This document shows positions 1-8,619 of a stretch of DNA of 64,000 nt, piece by piece. The notes beneath the pieces were generated by a model. That model was not told the origin of the DNA, searched no databases, and saw only the letters and a list, made by a program, of their open reading frames with translations. Each line of letters begins with the position of its first letter. Within the stretch, counting starts at the first letter, position 1. A program made the position numbers and the translations under genes. The stretch comes from Isoptericola croceus (GTDB taxonomy: Bacteria; Actinomycetota; Actinomycetes; Actinomycetales; Cellulomonadaceae): assembly GCF_029382255.1 (NCBI RefSeq), contig NZ_JARLLG010000002.1:496001-560000 (forward strand). The letters are read 5' to 3'.

Positions 1-143
1 ATGCGCACTCGTCGCACCGGCTCCGGCCGCCGGGACGCGCGCGGAGGAGCCGCCGGGCGGCGCGCCCGGGGAGGGCTCGCGACGCGCAGGCGTCGGGCGC
101 CCGTGCCTGCCGGCTCGACGTTCTCGGATGCTGTCGTGGTCAT
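1..143 (-). CDS. N-terminus of a Pro/Arg-rich protein, possibly Rv3235-like (partial)
   Basis: The reading frame opens with ATG and runs off the left edge; 47 residues are visible. A GGAG ribosome binding site lies about six bases before the ATG, which supports a real start. The visible part is a low-complexity Pro/Ala/Arg-rich leader ending in an EPVRRVR stretch. From memory, actinobacterial Rv3235-family (secA-neighbourhood) proteins begin in a similar way, but no diagnostic domain lies inside the window, so that name is inference. The downstream part is needed to identify it. It sits on the same strand as the LysM gene, 55 bases after its stop. Confidence 0.45.
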   Translation of the reverse strand, partial: MTTTASENVEPAGTGARRLRVASPPRARRPAAPPRASRRPEPVRRVR

Positions 144-198
144 GAGGTCACTCCGGGTGTGGGTGAGGCCTGGTGAGGGCAGGACGGCGCGGCGTGCG

Positions 199-990
199 TC
201 AGGGTGCGCGGAGCACCTGACCGGGCAGGATGAGGTCGGGGTCGTCCCCGATCACGTCCCGGTTGGTGTCGTGCCAGGAGGTGACGGCCCGCAGCACGTC
301 GGCGGGCGTGGCGTCCCCGGGAAGCTCGCGGGCAGCGATGTCCCACAGCGTGTCTCCGCGCTTGACGACGATCTCGTCGGCGCCCCCGTCGTCCTGGTGG
401 GAGGTGCGCTGGGCGCTGCTGATCGCCGGTGACGCGCCGTCTCCAGCGGCCTGGGGTCCCGCGGCGCTCCCGATGCTGACGGTGGTCACGGACTCGGTGC
501 TCTCGGCCTCGCCGGGGCCGGGGAGTGCATCGTCCGCGGTGGACTCCCAGCCCAGCTCCAGCACGACGGCGGGGGTGCCGCCCGGGTCGGGAGCCTCGTG
601 AGCGAGGGCGGTGCCTGGCGTCAGGACCAGGCCGGCTCCCAGCCCCGCGCCGAGAGCCCCACGGGCGAGCCGGCGGACGATCCCCGGTGCCCAGCGGCCC
701 ACCACGGTCTCCACGGTGCGATCGGGGCGTCCCTGCCGCACCGCGGCGATGCCGGCGAGTGCGGCGATCGCCCCGAGGAGGAGCCAGGCCGCCCCGGCGG
801 CGCCGGCGACCAGGACCAGCAGCTCGACCCAGGTCTCGACCCGCGCCGTCCGCGCGGACTGGGCGTCGGCCGGCGCCACGGTGCGGATCCGGAGCCCGAG
901 CAGCGCCAGGGCTGCGAGAGAGGCGGTGAGCACCGCGAGAAGCCCTGACATGCTGCGCGTGACGCCCGGCGCTGTCGACCTGCGAATCAT
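199..990 (-). CDS. Membrane protein with C-terminal LysM domain
   Basis: A 263-residue envelope protein expected to bind peptidoglycan. Two hydrophobic stretches lie in the first 80 residues (about 13-35 and 53-75). A third hydrophobic segment near 110-130 ends in an Ala-His-Glu cleavage-like site. A low-complexity Ser/Ala/Gly linker follows. The last ~55 residues are a LysM module (IVVKRGDTLWDIAARELPGD, ending DLILPGQVLRAP). Only one LysM copy is present. The ATG at the given start has a weak GGGGG ribosome binding site; an internal ATG 13 codons in is a possible alternative. The nearest rightward gene is divergent, so it has its own promoter in the 154-base gap. Catalytic residues are absent; the role beyond wall binding is unknown. 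Confidence 0.8.
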   Translation of the reverse strand: MIRRSTAPGVTRSMSGLLAVLTASLAALALLGLRIRTVAPADAQSARTARVETWVELLVLVAGAAGAAWLLLGAIAALAGIAAVRQGRPDRTVETVVGRWAPGIVRRLARGALGAGLGAGLVLTPGTALAHEAPDPGGTPAVVLELGWESTADDALPGPGEAESTESVTTVSIGSAAGPQAAGDGASPAISSAQRTSHQDDGGADEIVVKRGDTLWDIAARELPGDATPADVLRAVTSWHDTNRDVIGDDPDLILPGQVLRAP

Positions 991-1144
991 CTGCCAACCC
1001 CCGTCGATCCAGCTGTTTCATGCCTGTTGATATCAGTTGATGCTCTCTGATGGCAGATATTGAACCGTAGTGTGGCCCTCGTGTCCAGAGCACGGCATCC
1101 TGGACCGCGGCCCGCACCGGGCCGCACGCCGGAGGGGGGCGCTG

Positions 1145-1696
1145 GTGACGACGTCGGACACCTCACGCTGGACGCTGCTCTTCGCCGACCTCGAGGCGCA
1201 GCTCGCGGCCGAGGAGGCAGCGGAACGGGACGGCACGGTCGCGGAGCTGACCCGCGCGGAGCAGGCGTCGGTGCCGCTGGTGGACCGTCTCCGTGCCGCG
1301 CAGGGCAGGCCCTTGCGCCTCGACCTGCGCGACGGCGAAGTTCTCGAGGGGCGGCTCGAGCGGGTCGCCACCGAATGGGTCCAGCTCGACGCGAGCGCCG
1401 CGCGAGGCGGCCGGGTGCAGCACGTCGTGCCGTTGTCCGCCGTCGTCGGCGTCGCCGGCCTGGGTCGGTACGCCGTCCCCTCGGCGGCCCGTACCGACCG
1501 ACTGGGCCTCGGCACGGCGTTGCGCGGGCTGCAACGGGACCGCGCGCGGGTCCAGGTGCGGACCACGGCGCACGTGGTGCTGGGCCGGATCGCCCGCGTC
1601 GGCGCGGACCACCTCGACGTGGAGGAGCTCGACGCGGGCCGACCGAGCGTGCGGGTCGTCCCGTTCGCCGCTCTGGTCCGGGTCAGCGAGACGTGA
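1145..1696 (+). CDS. Conserved actinobacterial hypothetical protein
   Basis: A soluble protein of 183 residues with no signal peptide or membrane segment. A GTG start is chosen because GGAGG sits eight bases upstream and the sequence before it is Arg-rich and unlike a protein N-terminus. The N-terminal third is an amphipathic, Glu/Ala-rich helix (DLEAQLAAEEAAERDG). The rest alternates short beta-like stretches (RLDLRDGEVLEGRLERVATE, VPLSAVVGVAGLG), which could be a duplicated small barrel. I do not recognise a named family. It is convergent with the small HTH gene to its right. Function unknown. Confidence 0.7.
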   Translation: MTTSDTSRWTLLFADLEAQLAAEEAAERDGTVAELTRAEQASVPLVDRLRAAQGRPLRLDLRDGEVLEGRLERVATEWVQLDASAARGGRVQHVVPLSAVVGVAGLGRYAVPSAARTDRLGLGTALRGLQRDRARVQVRTTAHVVLGRIARVGADHLDVEELDAGRPSVRVVPFAALVRVSET

Positions 1697-1713
1697 GGAT
1701 CACCGAGCGCTGA

Positions 1714-1923
1714 TCACAGGGTGCCCGAGTCGATCCGCTCGCGCGTGCGGTCGTACTGCTGCGCGATGTACTCCTCGAGCTTGGCGGTCTCGACCCGCCA
1801 GACCTTCTTGGGGCCGACCTGGATCGCGGGCAGCTCGCCGGAGCGCACGAGCGAGTACGCCTGGGCGGCGGAGATGCTGAGCGTCTCCTGCACCTCGGCG
1901 AGGGAGAGGAAGCGGCTGGCCAT
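1714..1923 (-). CDS. Small excisionase/AlpA-type helix-turn-helix protein
   Basis: A 69-residue protein that is almost entirely one winged HTH of the MerR/excisionase type: FLSLAEVQETLSISAAQAYS forms the helix-turn-helix, followed by a LVRSGELPAIQVG wing and a VWRVETAKLEEYI C-terminal helix. An in-frame extension of 34 codons upstream is open, but it is Arg/Pro-rich and lacks the domain, so the start at MASRFLSL is preferred. It is a predicted DNA-binding regulator. Similar small proteins are chromosomally conserved in actinobacteria and are not tied to phage. No integrase is nearby, so a true excisionase role is unlikely. It is convergent with the preceding hypothetical gene. Confidence 0.8.
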   Translation of the reverse strand: MASRFLSLAEVQETLSISAAQAYSLVRSGELPAIQVGPKKVWRVETAKLEEYIAQQYDRTRERIDSGTL

Positions 1924-2123
1924 AGGGCGATCTTCCCACACGGGTGGCTCTTGGTGCGGGTTGTCCACAGGTGATGACGGATGCTTCCGGTCTCGCGCGG
2001 TGTCCCGGATGATGGATCGCGCCACCGTCCCAGGTCAGGGGGCCGCTAGCGTGCCTCCCGCCCGACGGACTGCCCGCCCGCACCGGACGACGCGACGCGT
2101 CCGGCCGAATCCGAAGGACCACC

Positions 2124-2774
2124 GTGAGCAACGAAGCACTCCCGGCCCCGGCTGCACCCCGGCTGCGCCGACCGACCTGGCGCGACCCCCGGCTGGTGGT
2201 CGGGATCGTCCTCGTGGCGGTCGCGGTGGCCCTGGGTTCGTGGGTCGTGTCGAACGCCGATCGCACCGTGCCGGTCTACGTCGCCGCCGGGACGCTGACC
2301 CCCGGAGAGCCGGTCGACGAGTCACGGCTGCGCGTCGTGGACGTGAACCTGGGTGTCGAGGCGGACCGCTACCTCCGGGCCGACGCCGCCCTCCCTGCCG
2401 GGCAGGTCGCCCTGCGCGTGGTCTCCGACGGCGAGCTGGTCGCCCACAGTGCCGTCGGGGACGCCGGGTCGGTCGACGTGCGCTCGGTCGCGGTCCCCGT
2501 CGGGGCCGGGCTCTCCGAGCGCATCACCGAAGGCGCCGTCGTCGACCTCTGGTTCGTCCCCGCGGCGACGTTGGACACGGCGGGGAGCACGGACGAGCCG
2601 GAGCCGCTCGTGACCGGCGTCGTCGTCGAACAGGTGGACGCCGCTGCGGGAGGGCTGGTCGTGGCCGACCGCGGCACCCTGCACGTCCTGGTGGGCTCGG
2701 AGGAGCTTCCCGCCGTGCTGGCCGCGCTCGGCGCCGACGGCACGGTCACCGTCGTCCCCGTGGCGGGCGCCTGA
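2124..2774 (+). CDS. SAF-domain (CpaB/RcpC-like) membrane protein
   Basis: A 216-residue protein with one membrane segment (about residues 25-43, LVVGIVLVAVAVALGSWVV). An extracytoplasmic SAF domain follows (about 50-120, VPVYVAAGTLTPGEPVDESR). A GTG start is preceded by GAAGGA. SAF/CpaB proteins are usually periplasmic parts of Flp/Tad pilus assembly systems. Here no pilin, secretin or TadA gene is visible, so a pilus role is not supported by the window. The stop codon overlaps the start of the next gene (ATGA), so the two are translationally coupled and probably work together. Confidence 0.78.
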   Translation: MSNEALPAPAAPRLRRPTWRDPRLVVGIVLVAVAVALGSWVVSNADRTVPVYVAAGTLTPGEPVDESRLRVVDVNLGVEADRYLRADAALPAGQVALRVVSDGELVAHSAVGDAGSVDVRSVAVPVGAGLSERITEGAVVDLWFVPAATLDTAGSTDEPEPLVTGVVVEQVDAAAGGLVVADRGTLHVLVGSEELPAVLAALGADGTVTVVPVAGA

Positions 2775-4075
2775 TGCCTGCCGAGGTCACCGTCCTGTGC
2801 GCCGTGAGCGGCCCGGCCGAGACGGATGTCGTGCTCGCGCTCGGAGCGCCCGGCGCGGGCACGAGCGTCACACGACGATGCGGAGACCTCGCGGAGCTTC
2901 TCGCCGCCGCCGCCGCCGGGGCTGGGACCGTCGCGGTGGTGTCCGCCGACCTGCCTGGTCTCGACCGGGAGGCTGTCGGCCGGCTGCACGGTGCGGGCAC
3001 CCGGGTCGTCGCCTTCGCCGACGACGGTCCCGCCGAGCGACTGCAGGCGCTCGGGTTCGAGGCGGTCCTCGATGGCCCTGCGGACCCGCGGCTCCTCGAC
3101 GCCGTCCGTGACACGGGTCGGGTCGACGACCCGCTCGCCACGCACGAGATGGACCTCTCCGCCCTGTCCGGCGGCGACGTCGGGGGAGTGCCCGCGAGCC
3201 CGGGCGCGGTCGTCGCGGTGTGGGGCCCGGTCGGAGCCCCGGGACGCACCACGACCGCGATCGAGCTGGCCGCGGAGCTGGCCGGCCTCGGTGGTCGACG
3301 GTCCGGGCGCCGTCGGCGGCGCCAGGAGGCGCCTGCCCCGCCCACCGGTTCCGCGCTCCTGGTCGACGCGGACACCTACGGTTCGTGCATCGCGTCCCGC
3401 CTCGGTCTGCTCGACGACGCGCCGGGACTTGCCGCCGTCGCACGGGCGGCGGCGCAGGGCACTCTCGATCTGGCCACGTTGGGCAGGCACGCGCCGGTCG
3501 TGGAGGGGCGGCTGCGCGTCCTCACGGGCATCACGCGCGCCGCACGGTGGCCCGAGCTGCCCGCCAGTGCCATCGAGGTCGTGCTCGAGCGTGCGCGGTC
3601 CCTCGTGGACTGGACGGTCGTCGACTGCGGGCCGCTGGTCGAGGCCGACGAGCTGCTCATGTACGACACGCACGCCCCGCAGCGCAACGGTGCGACCCTC
3701 GCCGCCCTGCAGGCCGCGGACCTGGTCGTGGTCGTCGGGGCCGCCGACCCGATCGGCATCCAACGCCTGGTCCGAGGGCTCGAAGGGCTGGCCGAGGCGC
3801 CGGTGCCGGTCCCGGCGAGCCGCCTCGTGGTCGCCAACCGCGTGCGGTCCACGGCGGTCGGGCCCGACCCGGTGCGTGCCGTGAGCGACGCCCTCCAGCG
3901 GTACGCCGGGGTGACGGAGGTGCACCCGGTCCCGGACGACGGACCGGCGCTCGACGCGGCGCTGCTCGCCGGGCGGACGCTCGCCGAGCAGGCGCCGTCG
4001 TCGTCCGCGCGGGAGGCGTTCGCCGACCTGGCGGCGCTGGTGCGCGAGCGGGTCGGCGCGCCCGTGCCTGCCTGA
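2774..4075 (+). CDS. CpaE/TadZ-like P-loop ATPase with degenerate Walker A
   Basis: A 433-residue protein coupled by an ATGA overlap to the SAF gene. Residues ~1-120 look like a receiver-like N-terminal domain (VTVLCAVSGPAETDVVLALG). Residues ~148 onward are a MinD/ParA-type ATPase: the deviant P-loop reads GPVGAPGRTTTA, so the usual Lys of KGGxGKT is replaced. A LLVDADTYG block, a VDWTVVDCG block and LVVVVGAADP follow in the correct order. In Flp pilus clusters CpaE/TadZ localises the machine. In actinobacteria related septum-site-type proteins (Rv3660c-like) share the GAPGRTT variant. ATP hydrolysis may be weak or absent. The small DUF6912 gene follows after 27 bases. Confidence 0.75.
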   Translation: MPAEVTVLCAVSGPAETDVVLALGAPGAGTSVTRRCGDLAELLAAAAAGAGTVAVVSADLPGLDREAVGRLHGAGTRVVAFADDGPAERLQALGFEAVLDGPADPRLLDAVRDTGRVDDPLATHEMDLSALSGGDVGGVPASPGAVVAVWGPVGAPGRTTTAIELAAELAGLGGRRSGRRRRRQEAPAPPTGSALLVDADTYGSCIASRLGLLDDAPGLAAVARAAAQGTLDLATLGRHAPVVEGRLRVLTGITRAARWPELPASAIEVVLERARSLVDWTVVDCGPLVEADELLMYDTHAPQRNGATLAALQAADLVVVVGAADPIGIQRLVRGLEGLAEAPVPVPASRLVVANRVRSTAVGPDPVRAVSDALQRYAGVTEVHPVPDDGPALDAALLAGRTLAEQAPSSSAREAFADLAALVRERVGAPVPA

Positions 4076-4102
4076 GACGGGTGGCCGGGGCAGACTGGGG
4101 TC

Positions 4103-4606
4103 ATGCGCCTCTACGTGCCTGCGACCCTCGACGACCTCGACACCATGACCGTGACGGCGCGCGGCAGCCGGTGGGACGTCCCGCCGCGGGGCGCGCACGC
4201 CGTGACCGGCGCCCTCGTGGCCGCGCTGTCCGACGAGGACGACGAGACGCGTGAGTACGCCGCCTTCCTCGCCGCCGCCGACGCCGCGCTCGTGCTCGTG
4301 GCCGGGGATGCCGGTGCCGCCCCGCTGCGGGCGGTCGTCACGGTGGAGGTGCCCGACCACGCGGTGACGGAGGCCGCGGGAGACGTGGCACCGTCCGGGG
4401 TCGACGTCATGGCCGTGCCGGGAACGAAGGTCGAGGCGATCCACGTCGACGAGCCGGAGGCGGCCCGCGATGTGCGGGCGCTCCTCGCGGCCGTCGACGC
4501 GGACGACGACGAGGCGCTGGAGACGGCGACCGACCTCCTCGACCAGCGGGACCTGCTCTGGTATCACCCCACCGAGGCGCACCAGGTGCCGCGCCCCCCA
4601 GCCTGA
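4103..4606 (+). CDS. DUF6912-like conserved actinobacterial protein
   Basis: A 167-residue soluble protein beginning MRLYVPATLDDLD, a start typical of a small actinobacterial family I associate with DUF6912. It is Ala/Asp/Glu-rich with no signal peptide. A hydrophobic core (ALVLVAGDAG, LRAVVTVEVPDHAV) suggests a compact alpha/beta fold. The tail ends in DLLWYHPTEAHQV. It follows the CpaE-like ATPase on the same strand and is probably the last gene of that operon, because a strong hairpin begins one base after its stop. Family name moderately sure; function unknown. Confidence 0.7.
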   Translation: MRLYVPATLDDLDTMTVTARGSRWDVPPRGAHAVTGALVAALSDEDDETREYAAFLAAADAALVLVAGDAGAAPLRAVVTVEVPDHAVTEAAGDVAPSGVDVMAVPGTKVEAIHVDEPEAARDVRALLAAVDADDDEALETATDLLDQRDLLWYHPTEAHQVPRPPA

Positions 4607-4680
4607 CGTTGTGGGCGGGATTTCTGGCCCGAAGAATCAACTAAAGCGGGCAAAAAGGGCCAGAAATCCCGCCCACAACG
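4607..4680. repeat. Perfect 24-bp inverted repeat between convergent genes
   Basis: Two perfectly complementary 24-base arms (4607-4630 and 4657-4680) flank a 26-base A-rich loop. The arms begin one base after the stop of the DUF6912-like gene and end three bases before the stop of hisN. In RNA either strand would form a very stable stem, so the simplest reading is a bidirectional terminator, although no T-tract follows. The length and perfection are greater than in other terminators of this window. A dispersed repeat is the alternative. Confidence 0.75.
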
Positions 4681-4683
4681 CTG

Positions 4684-5502
4684 TCAGCCGAGGTAGACGA
4701 GGGCCTTGTCGTGGAGGTGCCCGTTTGTCGCCAGCGCGTTGCCGCCCCACGGGCCGTCCGTGCCGTCGAGGGACGTGAACCGGCCGCCCGCCTCGGTGAC
4801 GATGGGCACGAGCGCGGCCATGTCGTACAGCTCCAGCTCGGGCTCGGCGGCGATGTCGGCGGCCCCCTCGGCGACCAGCATGTACGACCAGAAGTCGCCG
4901 TACCCTCGCGTCCGCCAGCACTCGCGCGTCAGGTCCAGGAAGCCGTTGAGCTTGTCGCGTTCCTCCCACCCGGACAGCGAGGAGTAGGCGAACGAGGCGT
5001 CGGACAACGACGAGACCCCGGAGCAGGACACCCGGCTCGCCGCCGCGATCGACTTGCCCGTCCACGCACCCGACCCCTTGGCCGCCCACCAGCGCCGTCC
5101 CAGCGCCGGGGCGGAGACGAGCCCCATGACGACCTCGTCGCCGTCCGCCAGCGCGATGAGCGTCGCCCAGACGGGCACGCCGCGCACGAAGTTCTTGGTC
5201 CCGTCGATCGGGTCGATGATCCAGCGCCGCGCACCGCTGCCGGCCTCGCCGTACTCCTCGCCGACGATGGCGTCTCGCGTGCGCGCCCGGGCGAGCTGTG
5301 CGCGGATGAACTCCTCGGCGCCACGGTCGGCGTCGGACACGGGAGAGTCGTCCGGCTTGGTCTCCACGTGCAGGTCCACCGCCTTGAACCGCGACATCGT
5401 CATCGAGTCGACCTGGTCGGCGATCACGTGGGCCAGGCGCAGGTCGTCCTCGTACGTGCGCCCGCGCCCGTGCGGGCTGGAAGTCTGCTGAAAGGTGGCC
5501 AC
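4684..5502 (-). CDS. hisN: Histidinol-phosphatase, inositol monophosphatase family
   Basis: A 272-residue magnesium-dependent phosphatase. The family's metal-binding motifs are present in order: GEEYG at residues 81-85 (Glu82/83), DPIDGT at 97-102 (Asp97, Asp100), and a C-terminal LYDMAALVPIVTEAGG block in place of the usual WDxAA motif. In actinobacteria this IMPase subgroup supplies histidinol-phosphatase, and the hisN-rsgA-aroA order is conserved in the phylum, which favours HisN over a general inositol phosphatase. It is the last gene of the aroA-rsgA-hisN operon, three bases after the rsgA stop. Confidence 0.85.
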   Translation of the reverse strand: MATFQQTSSPHGRGRTYEDDLRLAHVIADQVDSMTMSRFKAVDLHVETKPDDSPVSDADRGAEEFIRAQLARARTRDAIVGEEYGEAGSGARRWIIDPIDGTKNFVRGVPVWATLIALADGDEVVMGLVSAPALGRRWWAAKGSGAWTGKSIAAASRVSCSGVSSLSDASFAYSSLSGWEERDKLNGFLDLTRECWRTRGYGDFWSYMLVAEGAADIAAEPELELYDMAALVPIVTEAGGRFTSLDGTDGPWGGNALATNGHLHDKALVYLG

Positions 5503-5505
5503 GAC

Positions 5506-6555
5506 TCACACGGTAGCGGTCCGCGAGGCCAGCAGGCGCCGGAACGACGCCAGGCGGGCAGCGCGTGTCGTCCGGGTGGCGTCGTCCGCCGCGTCAGCAG
5601 TCCACTCGTCGAGCGCGCAGTCCGGCGCGTCGGCCAGGTGCGTGCAGCCGCGGGGGCACCGGGCCGCGACCTCCTCGAGGTCGTCGAACGCGGCCAGCAG
5701 GTGACCCACCTCGACGTGCGCGAGCCCGAACGAGCGCACCCCGGGGGTGTCGATCACCCAGCCGTCGTAGTCCGCGCCGGCGGTCCCGCCAGGCACGGGC
5801 AGGCGCAGCGCGACGGCGGAGGTGGAGGTGTGCCGCCCGCGTCCGGTGACGACGTTGACGACCCCTGTCGCCCGGTCCGCGTCCGGGACCAGGGCGTTGA
5901 TGAGCGTCGACTTGCCCACGCCGGAGTGCCCCACCAGGACCGACGTCCGGCCGAGCAGGTGCTCGCGGACCGTCTCGACGGCCTCGGCCGAGTCGCGACG
6001 GGTCACGACCACCTCGACGCCGAGCGGCGTGTAGAGGTCGCGCAGCTCGTCGGGGGAGGCGAGGTCCGCCTTCGTCAGGCACAGCAGGACGTCCATGCGG
6101 GCGTCGTAGGCCGCCACGACGCAGCGGTCGATCATCCCGGTGCGGGGCTCGGGTTGCGCGAGTGCGGTGACCACGACGAGCTGGTCGGCGTTGGCGACGA
6201 CGATCCGCTCGTACGGGTCGGTGTCGTCCGCGGTCCGGCGCAGCACCGAGGTGCGTTCGGTGATGCGGACGATGCGGGCGAGGGTGCCCTCGGCTCCGGA
6301 GGTGTCGCCGACGACGTCGACGCGGTCGCCGACGACGGCGCGGGTGCGGCTGAGCTCGCGCGCCTTCATGGCGAGGATCTCGCGCTCGTCGGGGCCGCCG
6401 TCGTCGAGCACGAGCGTGTACCGCCCCCGGTCCACGCCGATGACCAGTCCTGCCACGGCGTCGGCGTGCTCGGGACGCTGCTTGCTGCGGGGCCGCGAGC
6501 CGTGCTTGGAGGGGCGCGCGAACCGCGCGTGCTCGTCGCGGACCCGGCGCGCCAT
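5506..6555 (-). CDS. rsgA: Ribosome small subunit-dependent GTPase A
   Basis: A 349-residue circularly permuted GTPase that assists late 30S maturation. The start is the ATG whose first bases overlap the aroA stop (ATGA). An N-terminal basic tail (~1-30) and OB fold come first. G4 (TKAD, 161-164) precedes G1 (GHSGVGKST, 209-217) and G3 (DTPG, 269-272), the permutation diagnostic of RsgA. The C-terminal zinc knuckle is present (Cys300, Cys304, His306, Cys313). In the operon it lies between aroA and hisN. Confidence 0.95.
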   Translation of the reverse strand: MARRVRDEHARFARPSKHGSRPRSKQRPEHADAVAGLVIGVDRGRYTLVLDDGGPDEREILAMKARELSRTRAVVGDRVDVVGDTSGAEGTLARIVRITERTSVLRRTADDTDPYERIVVANADQLVVVTALAQPEPRTGMIDRCVVAAYDARMDVLLCLTKADLASPDELRDLYTPLGVEVVVTRRDSAEAVETVREHLLGRTSVLVGHSGVGKSTLINALVPDADRATGVVNVVTGRGRHTSTSAVALRLPVPGGTAGADYDGWVIDTPGVRSFGLAHVEVGHLLAAFDDLEEVAARCPRGCTHLADAPDCALDEWTADAADDATRTTRAARLASFRRLLASRTATV

Positions 6556-7880
6556 CAGGCGCGATCCTCCGCCGGGCGGCCGAGCATCCGCAGCCACATC
6601 GCGTCGAAGCCGGGCAGGGTCTTGGCCGTGGTGGCGACGTCCTCGACCTGCAGGCCGGGCACGCGCAGGCCGAGCAGCGCGGCCGACGTCGCCATCCGGT
6701 GGTCCGCGTAGGTGCGGAACACCGCACCGTGCAGGGGGCGCGGGGTGATCACGAGCCCGTCCCGCGTCTCCTCGCACCGCCCACCGAGGCGCGTGATCTC
6801 CGTGGCGAGCGCCGCCAGGCGGTCGGTCTCGTGCCCGCGCAGGTGGGCGATGCCGCGCAGGCGGCTGGGGGAGTCGGCGAGGGCGGCCAGGACGGCGAAC
6901 GTCGGGGCGAGCTCGCCGCCCGCGTGCAGGTCGACGTCGACGCCGTGGATCTCGCCGGTGCCGGTCACCGTCAGGACGTCGCCGTCCACGGACGCGGTGC
7001 CGCCCATCTGCTCCAGGAGTCCGGGCACCATCGCGCCGGGCTGCGTGGTGTGCTCCGGCCAGCCGGGCACGCGCACGGTGCCGCCGGCCACGAGTGCCGC
7101 GGCGAGGAACGGTGCGGCGTTGGACAGGTCGGGCTCCACGCGGACGTCCCGCGCGGCGATCGGTCCGGGGGTGACCTGCCAGATGCCGTCCCGGGAGTCG
7201 TCCACCTCGACGCCGACCTCGCGCAGCGTGGCCACCGTCATCGCGATGTGGGGAAGGCTCGGCAGGGTGGCACCGATGTGGCGCAGGACCAGCGGCCGCT
7301 CGAACCGCGGGGCGGCGAGCAGCAGCGCCGAGACGAACTGGGAGGAGCCGGAGGCGTCGACGTCGACGGCTCCGCCGGCGACCCGGCCGCGGCCGCGCAC
7401 GGTGAACGGCAGGTGCGTCGGGAACTCCGGCCCCGCGCCGGACACCAGGACCCCGAGGCTGTGCAGCCCGGCGAGCACCGGCAGCATGGGGCGCACCCGG
7501 GCCTCGGGGTCGCCGTCGAACCGGACGTCGCCGTCGGCCAGGGCGGCCACCGGCGGGAGGAACCTCATGACGGTGCCGGCCAGGCCGCAGTCGATGTCGG
7601 TGCCGCCCGTGACGGGGCCCGGTGCGACGTGCAGCGTGCTCGGGCTCTCGCCCTCGGTGATGGTGGCGCCCAGCGAGCGCAGCGCGCCGATCATGAGGTC
7701 GGCGTCGCGCGAGCGCAGCGCGCCCCGCAGGGTGCCGTCGCCGTCCGCCAGGGCGGCGAGCACGAGCAGCCGGTTCGTGAGGGACTTGCTGCCCGGGACC
7801 TCGACCGTGGCGTCCAGGGGGCCGTCGGCCACCGGGGCGTCCCAGAGCGGTGCTGTGGTCTGGTCGGGCGCAGTCGTCAT
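6555..7880 (-). CDS. aroA: 3-phosphoshikimate 1-carboxyvinyltransferase (EPSP synthase)
   Basis: A 441-residue enzyme that condenses shikimate 3-phosphate with phosphoenolpyruvate, the sixth step of the shikimate pathway. Family motifs are intact: [18 protein letters not shown] near the N-terminus, [36 protein letters not shown], and a [16 protein letters not shown] block near the C-terminus. Length is normal for the family. The ATG start lies after a 51-base gap from the DoxX gene. The stop overlaps the rsgA start. Confidence 0.96.
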   Translation of the reverse strand: MTTAPDQTTAPLWDAPVADGPLDATVEVPGSKSLTNRLLVLAALADGDGTLRGALRSRDADLMIGALRSLGATITEGESPSTLHVAPGPVTGGTDIDCGLAGTVMRFLPPVAALADGDVRFDGDPEARVRPMLPVLAGLHSLGVLVSGAGPEFPTHLPFTVRGRGRVAGGAVDVDASGSSQFVSALLLAAPRFERPLVLRHIGATLPSLPHIAMTVATLREVGVEVDDSRDGIWQVTPGPIAARDVRVEPDLSNAAPFLAAALVAGGTVRVPGWPEHTTQPGAMVPGLLEQMGGTASVDGDVLTVTGTGEIHGVDVDLHAGGELAPTFAVLAALADSPSRLRGIAHLRGHETDRLAALATEITRLGGRCEETRDGLVITPRPLHGAVFRTYADHRMATSAALLGLRVPGLQVEDVATTAKTLPGFDAMWLRMLGRPAEDRA

Positions 7881-7931
7881 GGGCCCGAGCCTAGTTGAAC
7901 CCGGTCCGACGGCGGTCGCCGCGTCCGGACG

Positions 7932-8543
7932 TCAGGACACCTTGGCCTTCGCCCGCGCCACGGCGGCCTTGGCCTGCTTGGCGGCGGAACGGGCGTCGTG
8001 GGTCGCGGTCCCGGCCGTGTGCCGGACGGACTTCGAGGCCGACGACGCGGCGTGCCGGGCGTCCTTGGTCGCGGACTCCACGGTGTGCTTGGCCGACTTC
8101 GACGCCGAGGCGCGCTTCTGCTCGATCCGGTAGCCGACGCCGGGCCGCCCTTCGAGGTCGATGCCGGCGACGACGGCCGCGCCGACGGAGCCGAGGTTGC
8201 GCACGAACTTGGCGGTCTTCTCCTTGCGCACGTCGCCGGAGGAGGTGAAGGGCTGGTTGACGGCCGCCAGCGGTGCGGTGAGCGCGGCCAGCGTCAGGGC
8301 GGCGGTCCGGGGCGCCCGGCCGACGGCGAGGAGCAGGCCGGCGGCGATGGTCGCGGCGCCGTGGGCACGTACCAGGAGGGACACCTGGGTGTCGTCGAGG
8401 CGATCGATCCCGAGGGCCTCGGTCGCTCTGTCCGCACCCTCCCGCGCGGCGGCCGTGTGCTCGGAGGGGTGCAGTGCGGCAGAGAGCCCGTCGTAGACGA
8501 ACGGGGCGGCCAGCAGGGGGCGGGCGAGTCGTCGCAGCAGCAT
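7932..8543 (-). CDS. DoxX-family membrane protein with Ala/Lys-rich tail
   Basis: A 203-residue protein whose first ~135 residues match the DoxX/YphA membrane family (LLAAPFVYDGLSAALHP at the start, then about three to four hydrophobic segments). After residue ~140 there is a highly charged tail of Ala/Ser/Lys heptad-like repeats (SAKHTVESATKDARHAASSA and similar). That tail could form a long helix or bind acidic polymers such as DNA. It is transcribed in the same direction as aroA, 51 bases upstream. The precise role of DoxX proteins is unsettled, and none is assigned here. Confidence 0.75.
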   Translation of the reverse strand: MLLRRLARPLLAAPFVYDGLSAALHPSEHTAAAREGADRATEALGIDRLDDTQVSLLVRAHGAATIAAGLLLAVGRAPRTAALTLAALTAPLAAVNQPFTSSGDVRKEKTAKFVRNLGSVGAAVVAGIDLEGRPGVGYRIEQKRASASKSAKHTVESATKDARHAASSASKSVRHTAGTATHDARSAAKQAKAAVARAKAKVS

Positions 8544-8619
8544 GGGCCCACTGTGGCAGAGCAGGCGGGGTCTTGCCCACCGGTGTGGGCGGTTGACCGG
8601 TGGGTGGGGATGCGTTCGG

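Noticed and set aside
1714-1923. Prophage or integrative element marked by an excisionase-like gene
   Set aside because: No integrase, attachment repeats or foreign base composition around it; such small HTH proteins are also core actinobacterial genes.
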